From assembly GCF_900141635.1 (NCBI RefSeq), contig NZ_FSRH01000010.1, forward strand, positions 62,001 through 126,000: DNA of 64,000 bases, given 5' to 3'. This document shows positions 7,665 to 16,778 of this stretch, one piece after another. This DNA comes from Peptoclostridium litorale DSM 5388. Lineage in GTDB: Bacteria; Bacillota; Clostridia; Peptostreptococcales; Peptostreptococcaceae. The notes under the pieces were generated by a model. It searched no databases, had not been told where the DNA came from, and saw only the letters and a program-made list of their open reading frames with translations. The position numbers and the translations under genes are program-made. How positions within the stretch are numbered: position 1 is the stretch's first letter; each line of letters opens with the position of its first letter.

Positions 7665-8912
7665 TTAGTAAAGAGGAAAATATACCGTAAAAGTTGTGCC
7701 ATTTGGCTTATTGTGCGCTATATCTATCGATCCTCCCTGTTTTTCCACTAGTCCCTTTACAATGGCAAGCCCGAGTCCCGTCCCGCCGTATTCTCTCGAT
7801 CGGTTCTTATCCACTGTATAGAATGAATCGAACACCTTTTCCATAAGCTTCTCTTCCAATTGGATGTTGAATTTTTGCGCTTTCCCTCCCATTCGCCTGC
7901 AGACTTCCTCAATCACATCTTTTATATCCAGTTTTTCCGATTGAAGTTCAAAATCATATTTTTCCAGGTAAGACAGATGTAGCACCTTGTCGACCAGTTC
8001 ATACAGCCTGTCCGCTTCTTTCCCTATATTTGCATTTGCATCCTTTAGCAAATCAGGGTCATCTCCATACATGTCCAGAAGGTCAACATAAGCTTTAATC
8101 ACCGTTAAAGGGGTCTTGAATTCATGCGTGATATTCCCAATAAATGTCTTCTGCTGCTTTTCCAGCTTCCTTTGTTCATCTTTCATTCCACAAATGCTGT
8201 CCTTGATCCGGATGTTCATATGATATATCCCCCGACTCAATTCCCCGATCTCGTCATTCCTTTTTACGGGGACAATAGAGTCGTAATCACCCATGCTGAT
8301 CCTGTCCGCATCCCTCTTCAGAATGAAAATAAGCTGTACAAATCTGTCAAAATAAAAATATGCCCCCATGAAACTAATCACGATCACGGCAATACCGAGA
8401 CTAACGAAAAGGCTTTTTACCTCTTTATAAAAATCAACATATTTTTTTAAAGAGTATTGGAATCGAATAACTCCAACCGGTCCGTCCACATCATATAGCG
8501 GCGACATATAGTCCATCGTATCCCCTATTACTTGATACATTACGTTGTCCTTCAGCGCATATGACAGTATGTCCTCAGTATCCCTCTCGCTGGAAAAAAG
8601 CAGTGAATCCCCCACTTCTTCTCCCGCCATATTGTAAATTGCAACATTCATACCCATCATTTTATCCAATTGCTTTGCAACATTGTCCCCTTCGCTTTGC
8701 AAAAGTTCCTCTACTCCATTTAAATTCTTTGTGTGGTTGAGCTGCCTTATATACATGTTCGCAGTTTTCACCTACTGCGCCAGATACGCCTCCTGCTCCC
8801 TCTGCTGATTCTTGCCTATTCCGTGAAGCACCGACATGCTTAACGTGCATACGGTTAAAAATAATAGGACTGCCAAAAAAACACTCAGCTTTGTCCTAAT
8901 GCTTATCTTCAT
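7665..8912 (-). pseudogene. Sensor histidine kinase, decayed (nonsense codon and lost ATP-binding core)
   Basis: The frame opens at ATG 8912 (MKISIRTKLSVFLAVLL), reads through a first membrane segment and meets TAG at 8772-8774, then continues in the same frame to 7665. After the stop there is a sensor segment, a second membrane helix, a HAMP-like linker and an intact HisKA box (NITHEFKTPLTVIKAY). The catalytic domain is damaged: the frame jumps from KFNIQLEE straight to KLMEKVFDSFYTV, so about 50 residues with the N box and G1 box are missing; the G2 box GGTGLGLAIV remains. It overlaps the regulator gene by 17 bases, as in a normal operon. It should not be an active kinase. Confidence 0.85.
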
Positions 8913-9505
8913 AGAAATCACCGGTCGCCTTATACCCCACTCCAAATATTGTCTGTATTACGCCTTGGTATTGTGTCCCCAGCTTTTTTCTAAGCCTTTG
9001 CACGTGAATATCCACAGTACGCGTCCCCCCGACATACTCGATCCCCCCAGACAATATCCAGCAGTTCTTCCCTCGTGTACACCCTGCCCTGACTTGACAG
9101 CAGAAGAGCCAGCAAATCAAATTCTTTCGGCTTTAATTCCAGGCACTGCCCTTCAAGTATGACTCTTCTTTGCCTAGGAATCAGCTTTAAGCTTTTAATT
9201 GTGATCTCGTAATCGTCTGCTCCAAGCTCCAGTCCCAACACCTTGTCCACAATGTCGTCCTTGGCCGTCAATAAAATTATACCCATGTCGTTCCTGCTGC
9301 TCAGCTTTTTGCACACATCAAAACCCTTCATATGAGGCATCATTACATCCAGAATAACCAGATTGGGCTTAAAGCTTGATATCTTGTTAAGTGCTGAACT
9401 TCCGTCATATGCCTTTTCAACAGTGTACCCCTCTCTTCTAAAAGCATATGCTATCACGTCGGCAATGCTCTTTTCATCGTCTACAACCAATATCTTCTCT
9501 TCCAT
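8896..9505 (-). pseudogene. OmpR-type response regulator, decayed (internal deletion and frameshift)
   Basis: MEEKILVVDDEKSIADVIAY starts a receiver domain with the acidic pair and the phospho-acceptor Asp in LVILDVMMP. After LGLELGADDY the frame passes directly to EITIKSLKL, so the end of the receiver (including the conserved Lys-Pro) and the linker, about 25-30 residues, are deleted. The winged helix then reads to LLDIVWG and shifts frame at a run of six G (around 9052); the rest (VDIHVQRLRKKLG, VGYKATG) is in another frame and ends at 8896. The kinase partner is also broken. Confidence 0.85.
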
Positions 9506-9582
9506 ATGCTTTGCACGTACTCCCTTTCTATAATGCGCTGTTATTATATTTATAGTATAACATGTGTTGATGAATTCATAAT

Positions 9583-9608
9583 AAAAAGCAGGCCAAGGCC
9601 TGCTTTTT
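9583..9608. terminator. Intrinsic terminator after the UPF0182 gene
   Basis: Perfect stem AAAAAGCAGGCC/GGCCTGCTTTTT around an AA-centred turn, T-rich on both strands. It lies 70 bases after the UPF0182 stop and before the regulator start on the minus strand. Confidence 0.85.
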
Positions 9609-9677
9609 ACACTGTTTAATATTATCCTACTCTTCAATCCTTTTATTTACAATCGCCAACTTGACATTTGTGCGATA

Positions 9678-12482
9678 TTATTCAATAACCTCTTCAGCTG
9701 GTACCTCAACAGGTGTTTCCATGGATTTACCGTCTTTATCCTGGTTCTCCAACAACTGGTTGAGTTGATCGATTAATTTTTCGATTTCGTCCATATTGTC
9801 CTTGTTCTCATTGAATAGTCTATTAATTTCACCCAGCAGCCTTTGAACTTCCTGTTCGACTTCCCCTTCAATAGGAATCGTTTCGGAAGGCTTTTCGATT
9901 TCATCTCCTCCGAATATGCGTGATAGCGCTTTGTCCAGCGTCTCTTCCATAACAATTTTGTTTTCATATGCTACTATAACACGCTTCATCTCAGGTAGGC
10001 TCTTGGGGTTGTCCGCCTTAAGGTATATAGGCTCAACGTATATAAGCGAATTTTCAATCGGCACGACAATCAAATTGCCGCGAAGCACCGCGGACCCTCT
10101 CTGGCCCCAAAGGGTAAACTGGGGCGAAATGACCGAATCCTGGTCGATGCGCGATTCTATCATAAGCGGACCTTGAATGGTCTTGTCCTTGGGGAATTTG
10201 TACATGTACAGCTGGCCGTATTTCTCCCCGTCACTGCGGGCCACCAGAAGTGAGGTCATGTTCGCTTTTTCCCTTGGAGTGTACGGAAGTATGAGCGCGA
10301 ATTCCTTGCTTTGCGAGTCCGGCAACTTGAACATTACATAATTGGACTCTATCCTTTGGACCCCATTCATGTATTTCTCGTTGGCTATGTCCCAAATGTC
10401 CTCGCCGTTATAGAAGACAACGGGATTGTCTACGTGGTAAGCTCTGTATACCTCGGATTGAATGTCAAAATAATCCTGGGGATACCTGATGTGCTCCGAT
10501 AGGCCGGGTGTAAGTTCACTCTTGGATGTAAACAGGTCAGCGAAAATTTTGTCATATGTCTGGACTACCGGGTCATCCTCGTCGAAAACATAAAACTTCG
10601 TAGTTCCCTCATAGGCGTCTATGACAACTTTCACGGAGTTTCTCATGTAATTCACATCTTTGCGGTTGAGCTCAAAAGGCTGGGAGTATGGATAGTACTT
10701 GCTGGTTGTATAGGCGTCAATTATCCAGTATAGTTTCCCGTCCTCCTGGTTGAGAACCAGATATGGATTGCTGTCATACTCGAGGAATGGGGCGATTCTA
10801 TTCACCCTGTCCTTAATGTTCCTGTAGAGGATGATCCTGCTGTCGCTGTTGACTATGCCCGAAACCAGAAGCTTCATGCTTCTTTCCCTGTATGCAAAGA
10901 GTAGCTTGTTTATGCCCCCCAGCTCTATTCCCGCACTTCCCTCATATCTCGAGGTCACGTTATCAGAGCCATAAGGATAGTCGAATTCAGGTTCGTCGGT
11001 ATTTATAATCACATATCTGTCAGCCATTTCACCGAAGTACAGTTCAGGGCGCTTGATAATCAAGTCAGTGGTAGTTATAGGCGGAACGTTCTTGAATATC
11101 AGCTGGGGCTGCCCTTCTTCAGTAACTGCGTTGACCGGCGACATGACAACGCCGTAGCCATGAGTATATTTCAAGTGCATGTTGATCCACGTCTTGGCCT
11201 GGTCAGGCAGCTTGTCCTGATCCATTTCCCTTGGTGAAATGAAAACTTGCGTATAGTCGCCGTCAATGACATACCTGTCAAGGTCGATGTCATTAAACAA
11301 ATAGTAAAGTCTTATGCCTTGAATCTGGTTATAGGTTTCCTTCAAGGGACGAGCATCGTTGATACGGATATTTCCTACGGTGTCGGCATTGTCTATAAGG
11401 TCCTGCCTGACTAGATTTTGCTCCACCGGAAACTCGCTGACTGTGACATCATCCAGAGCGAATGCGTCCTGGGTATGCTCGATGTTGTAAACGAGATACT
11501 CCCTTTCCTTGCCTATTTCATCCGGTTCAACAATGAGCTGCTGCACCACAAGCCCTGCTATGGCGAATATGACGTTGGCAGCAATAAGCAAAAACGGTCC
11601 CGATGCCGCCAGCTTGAATTTTCCCTTCAACAGGCCGAATGCAAATACAAATGCCGATACGAGCGAAATAACCGCGGCCACCCTGTAGGCTATCAATGTC
11701 ACATGAATGTCCGTATAGCTGGCGCCGTATGCTACCCCCTCAGTGGAGTACATAAGTTCAAATGCCCTCAGGAAATACTTGGCGCTGACCAGCAAGAATA
11801 TGATCATGCCCAGAAAGGCAATTTTTCTCAAAGCGGATATAAACAGCTCATTTTTAGGTATGGAGGATAAAGATATCAATTTAGGACTCTTGGGGAATTC
11901 ATTCATGTGGTATATGCTACCTTCTGAAGGCGGCATCAGTGTGCGCATAACAAAGAAAAATCCCACTGTTATGGCAATGATAACTATAGTCACGATTATA
12001 CCAATGCTAAGCACCTGCTGGTAAAGTGGCAGTTTGAACAAGTAAAAATCGATATTCTTGCCGAATATGGGGTCCACACTGTCGAACGCAGTGGCATTCA
12101 AAAACATACGCAGCTTCAGCCATATCGAGTCAGCTATCACCCATGCCATTACGCCACCGGACAAGGCTGAAAAGATTCCTATGCTTTGACGTATTCTCTT
12201 GTCAGCTTCTTTGTCATAGGCGATATGCGCCTGACTGTAGTACTTTTTCTTTAGCCTCTTGATATAAATATTCAGGCCAAAACCCGCCAAAATCCAAAAT
12301 GGCAGGAGTATGCCCAGTTCTGTCAGTATCTTGACAAGAAATGTATTCAAAAATTCATTCTTGCCAAACCACTGAAAATCGGTAATAAAATTCACTACGG
12401 TTCTCAGTCCTATTCCCAGAATCATTATAATTCCAAGCAACAGCACTGCCAGTACCCTCATGTTAACTCTCTTTTTATACAC
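9678..12482 (-). CDS. UPF0182 family large membrane protein
   Basis: A 934-residue member of UPF0182 (COG1615), the usual length for the family. The N-terminal third has about seven transmembrane segments; the pattern FQWFGKNEFLNTFLVKILTE near residues 36-55 is typical. The central soluble part contains the family-specific TYNQIQGIRLYYLFNDIDLDRY and KYTHGYGVVMSPVNAV. The C-terminus is acidic and Gln-rich (LLGEINRLFNENKDN and onward), again common in the family. Start is GTG at 12482, 7 bases after GAGGAGG. The function is unknown. It is a single gene closed by a terminator. Confidence 0.93.
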   Translation of the reverse strand: MYKKRVNMRVLAVLLLGIIMILGIGLRTVVNFITDFQWFGKNEFLNTFLVKILTELGILLPFWILAGFGLNIYIKRLKKKYYSQAHIAYDKEADKRIRQSIGIFSALSGGVMAWVIADSIWLKLRMFLNATAFDSVDPIFGKNIDFYLFKLPLYQQVLSIGIIVTIVIIAITVGFFFVMRTLMPPSEGSIYHMNEFPKSPKLISLSSIPKNELFISALRKIAFLGMIIFLLVSAKYFLRAFELMYSTEGVAYGASYTDIHVTLIAYRVAAVISLVSAFVFAFGLLKGKFKLAASGPFLLIAANVIFAIAGLVVQQLIVEPDEIGKEREYLVYNIEHTQDAFALDDVTVSEFPVEQNLVRQDLIDNADTVGNIRINDARPLKETYNQIQGIRLYYLFNDIDLDRYVIDGDYTQVFISPREMDQDKLPDQAKTWINMHLKYTHGYGVVMSPVNAVTEEGQPQLIFKNVPPITTTDLIIKRPELYFGEMADRYVIINTDEPEFDYPYGSDNVTSRYEGSAGIELGGINKLLFAYRERSMKLLVSGIVNSDSRIILYRNIKDRVNRIAPFLEYDSNPYLVLNQEDGKLYWIIDAYTTSKYYPYSQPFELNRKDVNYMRNSVKVVIDAYEGTTKFYVFDEDDPVVQTYDKIFADLFTSKSELTPGLSEHIRYPQDYFDIQSEVYRAYHVDNPVVFYNGEDIWDIANEKYMNGVQRIESNYVMFKLPDSQSKEFALILPYTPREKANMTSLLVARSDGEKYGQLYMYKFPKDKTIQGPLMIESRIDQDSVISPQFTLWGQRGSAVLRGNLIVVPIENSLIYVEPIYLKADNPKSLPEMKRVIVAYENKIVMEETLDKALSRIFGGDEIEKPSETIPIEGEVEQEVQRLLGEINRLFNENKDNMDEIEKLIDQLNQLLENQDKDGKSMETPVEVPAEEVIE

Positions 12483-12548
12483 AAGTACACCTCCTCATAC
12501 TATATTGGTCATTATTATACCCTAATGATTCCCCCTCATGTCTCTGCC

Positions 12549-12583
12549 AAAAACACAAAAACTACCACGAAATATGGTAGTTA
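12549..12583 (-). terminator. Intrinsic terminator
   Basis: Minus-strand stem ACTACCA/TGGTAGT with a TATTTCG loop, followed by TTTTTGTGTTTTT. It lies 70 bases upstream of the UPF0182 start. Since the gene at 12914 has its own terminator, this one may be left from a lost gene. Confidence 0.65.
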
Positions 12584-12845
12584 GGCATGCCTGATATCAC
12601 TTGATAATTTAGACACATAATTTTATGTACTTATTTTTCAATAAGTTTGCTTCTCCCACATTTCGAGTTTGATTCGATAAGATAAGGACAAAACAGCACT
12701 TGTTAATATCAATTCACAGTAAAATAAACATATCTCACACATTCTATAAATACCCCAAACAGCCAATAATAAACCGTGGTGCTCGGCTGAATTATATTCA
12801 CGCAGGCGTAGGGTTCACCGTAAATAATCTTGTTCAATCCATCAT

Positions 12846-12882
12846 ACAAAGAACCAATAAGATTTAATTGTCTTATTGGTTC
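12846..12882 (-). terminator. Intrinsic terminator after the SF0329-like gene
   Basis: Perfect 11-pair stem AACCAATAAGA/TCTTATTGGTT with an 8-base loop and a CTTTGTAT tail on the minus strand; the stem starts about 30 bases after the stop codon. Confidence 0.65.
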
Positions 12883-12913
12883 TTTAAACGCTATTCATTC
12901 ACGTACAATTGCA

Positions 12914-13480
12914 TTAAGCTCTTCGTCTCAGATCATAAAAATATCTTACCACCGGGTGTTTCATATGCATTTCTTCTTCCATGGCCAATAATCGTTTCTT
13001 CCCTACTCTCCTATCCACTAGAGCCAGAACATTTAAAAGAATATCATCACTCTCAAGACTTCTCTCAATTGGCTCAGATAAAAAAACAGAAGCCGCTTTT
13101 TGGAAGTCAGTTTTGCACAATTGAGTTTGGGCGTTGATTAATTCTTTTGAATACTGTGCGATCTTACGGTTCTTCGCAATAACAGAAATCCGCTCATCAG
13201 GAATCTTGTCACCTGACTCCTTCCTAACCCTTTCAATATCATCGGATGTTACCATCAATTCTAAACTTGTATCATTCTTAATCTCTTGTTCCGTTTGATA
13301 CCACCGAATCATTGTTGTATCATCTTTCATATTAAATACTTCTTTTTTATCTACAACGATATAACACTGCACCGATTTATCAGGTGAATAACGGTATCCC
13401 GATGCCCGGTATTCCACCCGGCCCGCGAGTACCGGACTAAGAAAACTCTCTAGCTGCTGTTTCAATTTATTCCAGTTCAT
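12914..13480 (-). CDS. SF0329-like protein of unknown function
   Basis: A 188-residue soluble protein. The start MNWNKLKQQLESFLSPVLAG, then YRASGYRYSPDKSVQCYI and the phrase VDKKEVFNMKDDTTMIRWYQ match what I remember of the SF0329 family, whose function is unknown. The second half is helical and charged and ends EMHMKHPVVRYFYDLRRRA. A GGAGA site lies 7 bases before the ATG. It is monocistronic with its own terminator. Proteins of this family are scattered among bacteria, which hints at transfer, but nothing here proves it. Confidence 0.65.
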   Translation of the reverse strand: MNWNKLKQQLESFLSPVLAGRVEYRASGYRYSPDKSVQCYIVVDKKEVFNMKDDTTMIRWYQTEQEIKNDTSLELMVTSDDIERVRKESGDKIPDERISVIAKNRKIAQYSKELINAQTQLCKTDFQKAASVFLSEPIERSLESDDILLNVLALVDRRVGKKRLLAMEEEMHMKHPVVRYFYDLRRRA

Positions 13481-13661
13481 ATTTTTCTCCTTCTATTGCT
13501 ATATTTACAAGGTTAATATCTGGCTATCAATTAATTATACCTCATATTATACAATTGAAGGCTATTAATATCCTATATTTAGTATCGATAGTGTAGACAT
13601 TTGTATGGTTGAACCGATGTCAAATACCATTCTACCAAGAATCAATCGTATTAAAACCGTA

Positions 13662-16310
13662 TTATTGGTGAGCATATCCTTTTTTCAGCTTTTCCTTGTC
13701 TTCTTCCGATAACATATCCTCCAGCTTAAGCAGACGCGCTTTTTTTGTCTCTAGATGATCTATGCTGAGCTTCTCTTCCTCAGCATAAACAGCATCCAGC
13801 AAATCTCTTGCAGACAAAATATGCGCTCCCGCACCCCTGATGATGATTTGCTCCATACCGTCAGACGTTGCCACTGTAATTCGATAATCCTTTTTATGGG
13901 TGTGGGCGAATTTTTCAATAAACTGATCGGCAGTTTGCGCTTCTCCCGTGAATACCACGCAAATGTTATTGTGCTCTTCCACAGATTCACTTCGCCCCTT
14001 AACGCGGTAAGCATCAAATACAACCATGATGTGACAGTTAAGCATAGGCTGATAATTGCTGAGTCTGTCCATAAGCTTCAGGCGCGCGGCCTCCATGCTT
14101 TCCTTCGCAATCCCCTCAAGTTCCGGCCAGGCGTGAATTATATTGTATCCATCGACGAGGAGATATTCCTCAGCAGTCGTATTGCTCGCAGAAGTTCCCT
14201 TGTAACTAAGGGATGCGTAATAGCTTTCTTTTGCACTCCCCCGCTTCTTCCAGACGTTTTTCTTCCCTTGATTTGCAAAATATGTGCTGGATATGATTTC
14301 ATCAATTTCTTCCAAACTGATAAATTCCTCTTCAAAAGCAACATGTCCCCGCTCGTTCATTTCAGCTCCCGCCTCTTTTAAGGGCTTTAATACGCTTTCG
14401 ACATGCATATGCTCTTTCACTTCATCCCAAGGCACCAGGAAGCCTGAACCCTTTGAGCAGAACACAGACCCAGTCGGGTTTTCCACATCCTGTTCAGAAT
14501 CATATCCAATACGCTGAATGACTTCCTCCGCATTATGGCATCTGTCATAACCTTTGATCGCCACAAATAGTCTCCCTTCCCCTTTTGTATAGGCGCTTAC
14601 TTCCTGCTGATAATTGCGCATAGCCGACACTGAAGCGTCACCCGTAAGTACAGTCAGTTCACCATCGGTGCTCTCGATTGCACAATTCCCCTCCATATTG
14701 CCGATGTCGGTCATAGCCCGTCCGACCATGTTTTCAGGCAGAACCAGCCTGAACTGGTAATGTGGCTCGAGCAGCACTGACTCAGCTTCCTTAAGCCCCT
14801 GGCGAAGCGCTCTAAATGTCGCCTCTCTAAAATCTCCTCCTGCGGTATGCTTGTTGTGAGCGCGCCCCGTCACCAGAGTTACTCTTATGTCCGTTATATG
14901 CGATCCGGTCAGAACGCCTTTGTGTGGCTTCTCATGGAGATGGGTCAGCACCAGACGCTGCCAGCTTCTGTCTAATATGTCTTCACTGCAATTGCTTTCA
15001 AATCGAATGCCGCTGCCCCTTTCGCCAGGTTCAAGCAGCAAATGCACCTCCGCATAATGCCTTAGCGGCTCGAAATGCCCTACGCCTTCGCAGGTATTCA
15101 TGATGGTCTCTTTATACACGACTTCACCATGGCCAAATGACACTTTTACGCCAAACCTATCCATTATGAGTGACTCCAGTATTTCGAGCTGTACAGTTCC
15201 CATGACTTGAATGTTGATTTCCTGCAGCACTTCATTCCAAATGATGCGTAGCTCCGGCTCCTCTTCTTCAATCTCCCTAAGCCTTGGCAGCATTTGTCTT
15301 GCATCAACACCTTCCGGCAATATCACCTGATATGCCAGAACGGGCTCAAGACGCGGAGGATTGGATTCCTCTTCTATACCAATGCCGTCCCCGGGCTTGG
15401 TTTTCGTAAGACCTGCAACAGCACAGATCGCACCCGCTTCAATGACGCTTTCCGTGAGGTATTTTTCTCCAGAATAAATTCTAATCTGGTTTATTTTTTC
15501 TTCTGCGCCATGCGTCTTTATGATATCCTTCACTTTTAAAACGCCTCCGGTTATCTTCAGGTGCGTCAAGCGATTCCCCTGAGCATCCCTCGTAATTTTG
15601 AATACTTTTGCTCCAAAGCCATCCGGATACGCCTTAGGCCTCGTATGATTCAAAAATCCCTTTACGAATGTTTCTTTGCCGATTTGGCGCAATGCGGAAC
15701 CGAAGTAGACAGGGAACGTCTTTCTGTTTTCTATCATAGACAGAATATCCGACTGGTCAATATCCCCATGCTCAATGTAGCTTTCCATGACATATTCATC
15801 GCAAAGCGCCAGTTGCTCTAAACGTTCGTCAGTGTTATCCGTGTCAAAAGCAATGCATCCATCTCCAAGCTCCTTTTGCAAGGATGCCAAAACCGATTCC
15901 CGGTCTGTTCCCTTCTGGTCCATCTTGTTTACAAAAATGAACGTAGGTATATTGTATATCTTCAAAAGCTCCCACACAGTTCGCGTATGGCTTTGTACAC
16001 CGTCTGCTCCGCTTATCACAAGAATTGCGTAATCCAGCACCTGTAGTGTTCTTTCCATTTCTGCAGAAAAATCCACATGCCCTGGTGTATCAAGCAAAGT
16101 CACCTCAGTATCATCGAAGTTCATAACAGCCTGTTTGGAAAAAATCGTAATCCCTCTGGACCTTTCAAGTTCATATGTATCCAAATATGCATCTTTATTA
16201 TCTACACGCCCCATATGGCGAATTTTACCGCTTAAATACAGCATACTTTCTGATAAAGTCGTTTTCCCCGCATCTACATGGGCCAGTATGCCGACTACAA
16301 ATCTTTTCAT
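13662..16310 (-). CDS. Tet(M)/EF-G-like ribosomal protection GTPase fused to a C-terminal NYN (Rae1/YacP-like) nuclease domain
   Basis: An 882-residue protein, about 240 residues longer than Tet(M)/Tet(O). Residues 1-650 are a translational GTPase of the ribosomal protection type: AHVDAGKT at 10-17, RGITI near 52-56, DTPGH at 74-78, NKMD at 128-131, then EF-G-like domains. After a linker, residues about 714-882 form a NYN/PIN-like domain: YLLVDGYNII, VVFDAYRVKG and ATSDGMEQ supply the acidic residues expected of a metal-dependent RNase (near 720, 766 and 817). B. subtilis Rae1 (YacP) has this fold and cuts mRNA in the ribosomal A site. The combined protein may bind the ribosome through the GTPase and act on A-site mRNA. 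No tetracycline-type leader peptide was recognised upstream. Domain calls are strong; activity is inference. Confidence 0.9.
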   Translation of the reverse strand: MKRFVVGILAHVDAGKTTLSESMLYLSGKIRHMGRVDNKDAYLDTYELERSRGITIFSKQAVMNFDDTEVTLLDTPGHVDFSAEMERTLQVLDYAILVISGADGVQSHTRTVWELLKIYNIPTFIFVNKMDQKGTDRESVLASLQKELGDGCIAFDTDNTDERLEQLALCDEYVMESYIEHGDIDQSDILSMIENRKTFPVYFGSALRQIGKETFVKGFLNHTRPKAYPDGFGAKVFKITRDAQGNRLTHLKITGGVLKVKDIIKTHGAEEKINQIRIYSGEKYLTESVIEAGAICAVAGLTKTKPGDGIGIEEESNPPRLEPVLAYQVILPEGVDARQMLPRLREIEEEEPELRIIWNEVLQEINIQVMGTVQLEILESLIMDRFGVKVSFGHGEVVYKETIMNTCEGVGHFEPLRHYAEVHLLLEPGERGSGIRFESNCSEDILDRSWQRLVLTHLHEKPHKGVLTGSHITDIRVTLVTGRAHNKHTAGGDFREATFRALRQGLKEAESVLLEPHYQFRLVLPENMVGRAMTDIGNMEGNCAIESTDGELTVLTGDASVSAMRNYQQEVSAYTKGEGRLFVAIKGYDRCHNAEEVIQRIGYDSEQDVENPTGSVFCSKGSGFLVPWDEVKEHMHVESVLKPLKEAGAEMNERGHVAFEEEFISLEEIDEIISSTYFANQGKKNVWKKRGSAKESYYASLSYKGTSASNTTAEEYLLVDGYNIIHAWPELEGIAKESMEAARLKLMDRLSNYQPMLNCHIMVVFDAYRVKGRSESVEEHNNICVVFTGEAQTADQFIEKFAHTHKKDYRITVATSDGMEQIIIRGAGAHILSARDLLDAVYAEEEKLSIDHLETKKARLLKLEDMLSEEDKEKLKKGYAHQ

Positions 16311-16427
16311 AATTTCATCATATCCTTTTAATTGTTCTTAACAACATTTTAACATGTAAAGTCCATATGGTTCATTGAATTCGGCTTGAGTTTTTTGTGT
16401 TTCGCCATAGATAATCCAATATATCGT

Positions 16428-16454
16428 AAAAAAGCCATCCGAATGGATGGCTCT
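16428..16454 (-). terminator. Intrinsic terminator
   Basis: Minus-strand stem GCCATCC/GGATGGC closing ATTC, followed by TTTTTT. The only minus-strand gene upstream is the serine hydrolase ending at 16779, about 320 bases away, so it may end that transcript or a lost gene. Confidence 0.7.
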
Positions 16455-16530
16455 GACCTGTTGGCCCTTATGTTTTCAATATGTGCAGCTTTGACTGCTT
16501 TATCTTTTCTAAAACTAACGTCAAAGTTAA

Positions 16531-16725
16531 TATCAGAAAATCTCATTATTTTTATTTGTATACTCTAATTATCAGATCAAAATTTCCTTGACTAATGGAG
16601 TTTATAGACAATGTAGCGTCATCCTGCATGCTAATGAGATTGCCCACAAATACAGGCGCTTGAAAGAAGCCGATGATGTTGAACACTTGAAAAATGAGTA
16701 TCCGATGCTTCAAATTTTCAAGTGA
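16531..16725 (+). pseudogene. Possible C-terminal coding remnant
   Basis: On the plus strand 64 codons are open to TGA at 16723, without a start codon. The last part (HANEIAHKYRRLKEADDVEH) has the composition of a real protein end. The family is not recognised. It is neighboured by decayed DNA, so a truncated gene is likelier than a chance frame, but the support is weak. Confidence 0.25.
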
Positions 16726-16778
16726 TGAAAATGGATATCTATGAATATTGGACATGACCAAATGAATTAACCCTTATA

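Larger units (their letters stand above)
12483..12913. other. Gene-free spacer of 430 bases with two terminators
   Basis: No convincing gene is seen. The stretch holds a terminator just after the gene at 12914 and a second one near 12549-12583. On the minus strand at about 12700-12845 there are 45 open codons without a start, containing IIYGEPY, which resembles a segment upstream of the gene at 24377 (MILYGEPY). Its meaning is unclear. Confidence 0.4.
16311..16778. other. Gene-poor spacer with a terminator and a coding remnant
   Basis: This 468-base stretch holds a strong minus-strand terminator (16428-16454) and a plus-strand coding remnant (16531-16725). Two minus-strand open frames of 65 and 69 codons also occur; one runs through the terminator hairpin, so I do not accept it. 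Confidence 0.4.

Noticed and set aside
13662-16310. Simple call as tetracycline resistance gene
   Set aside because: The protein has an extra nuclease-like domain, and no tetracycline-type regulatory leader or other resistance gene is nearby; the resistance role is unproven.
16349-16546. 65-codon minus-strand frame
   Set aside because: It reads through a strong terminator hairpin at 16428-16454.
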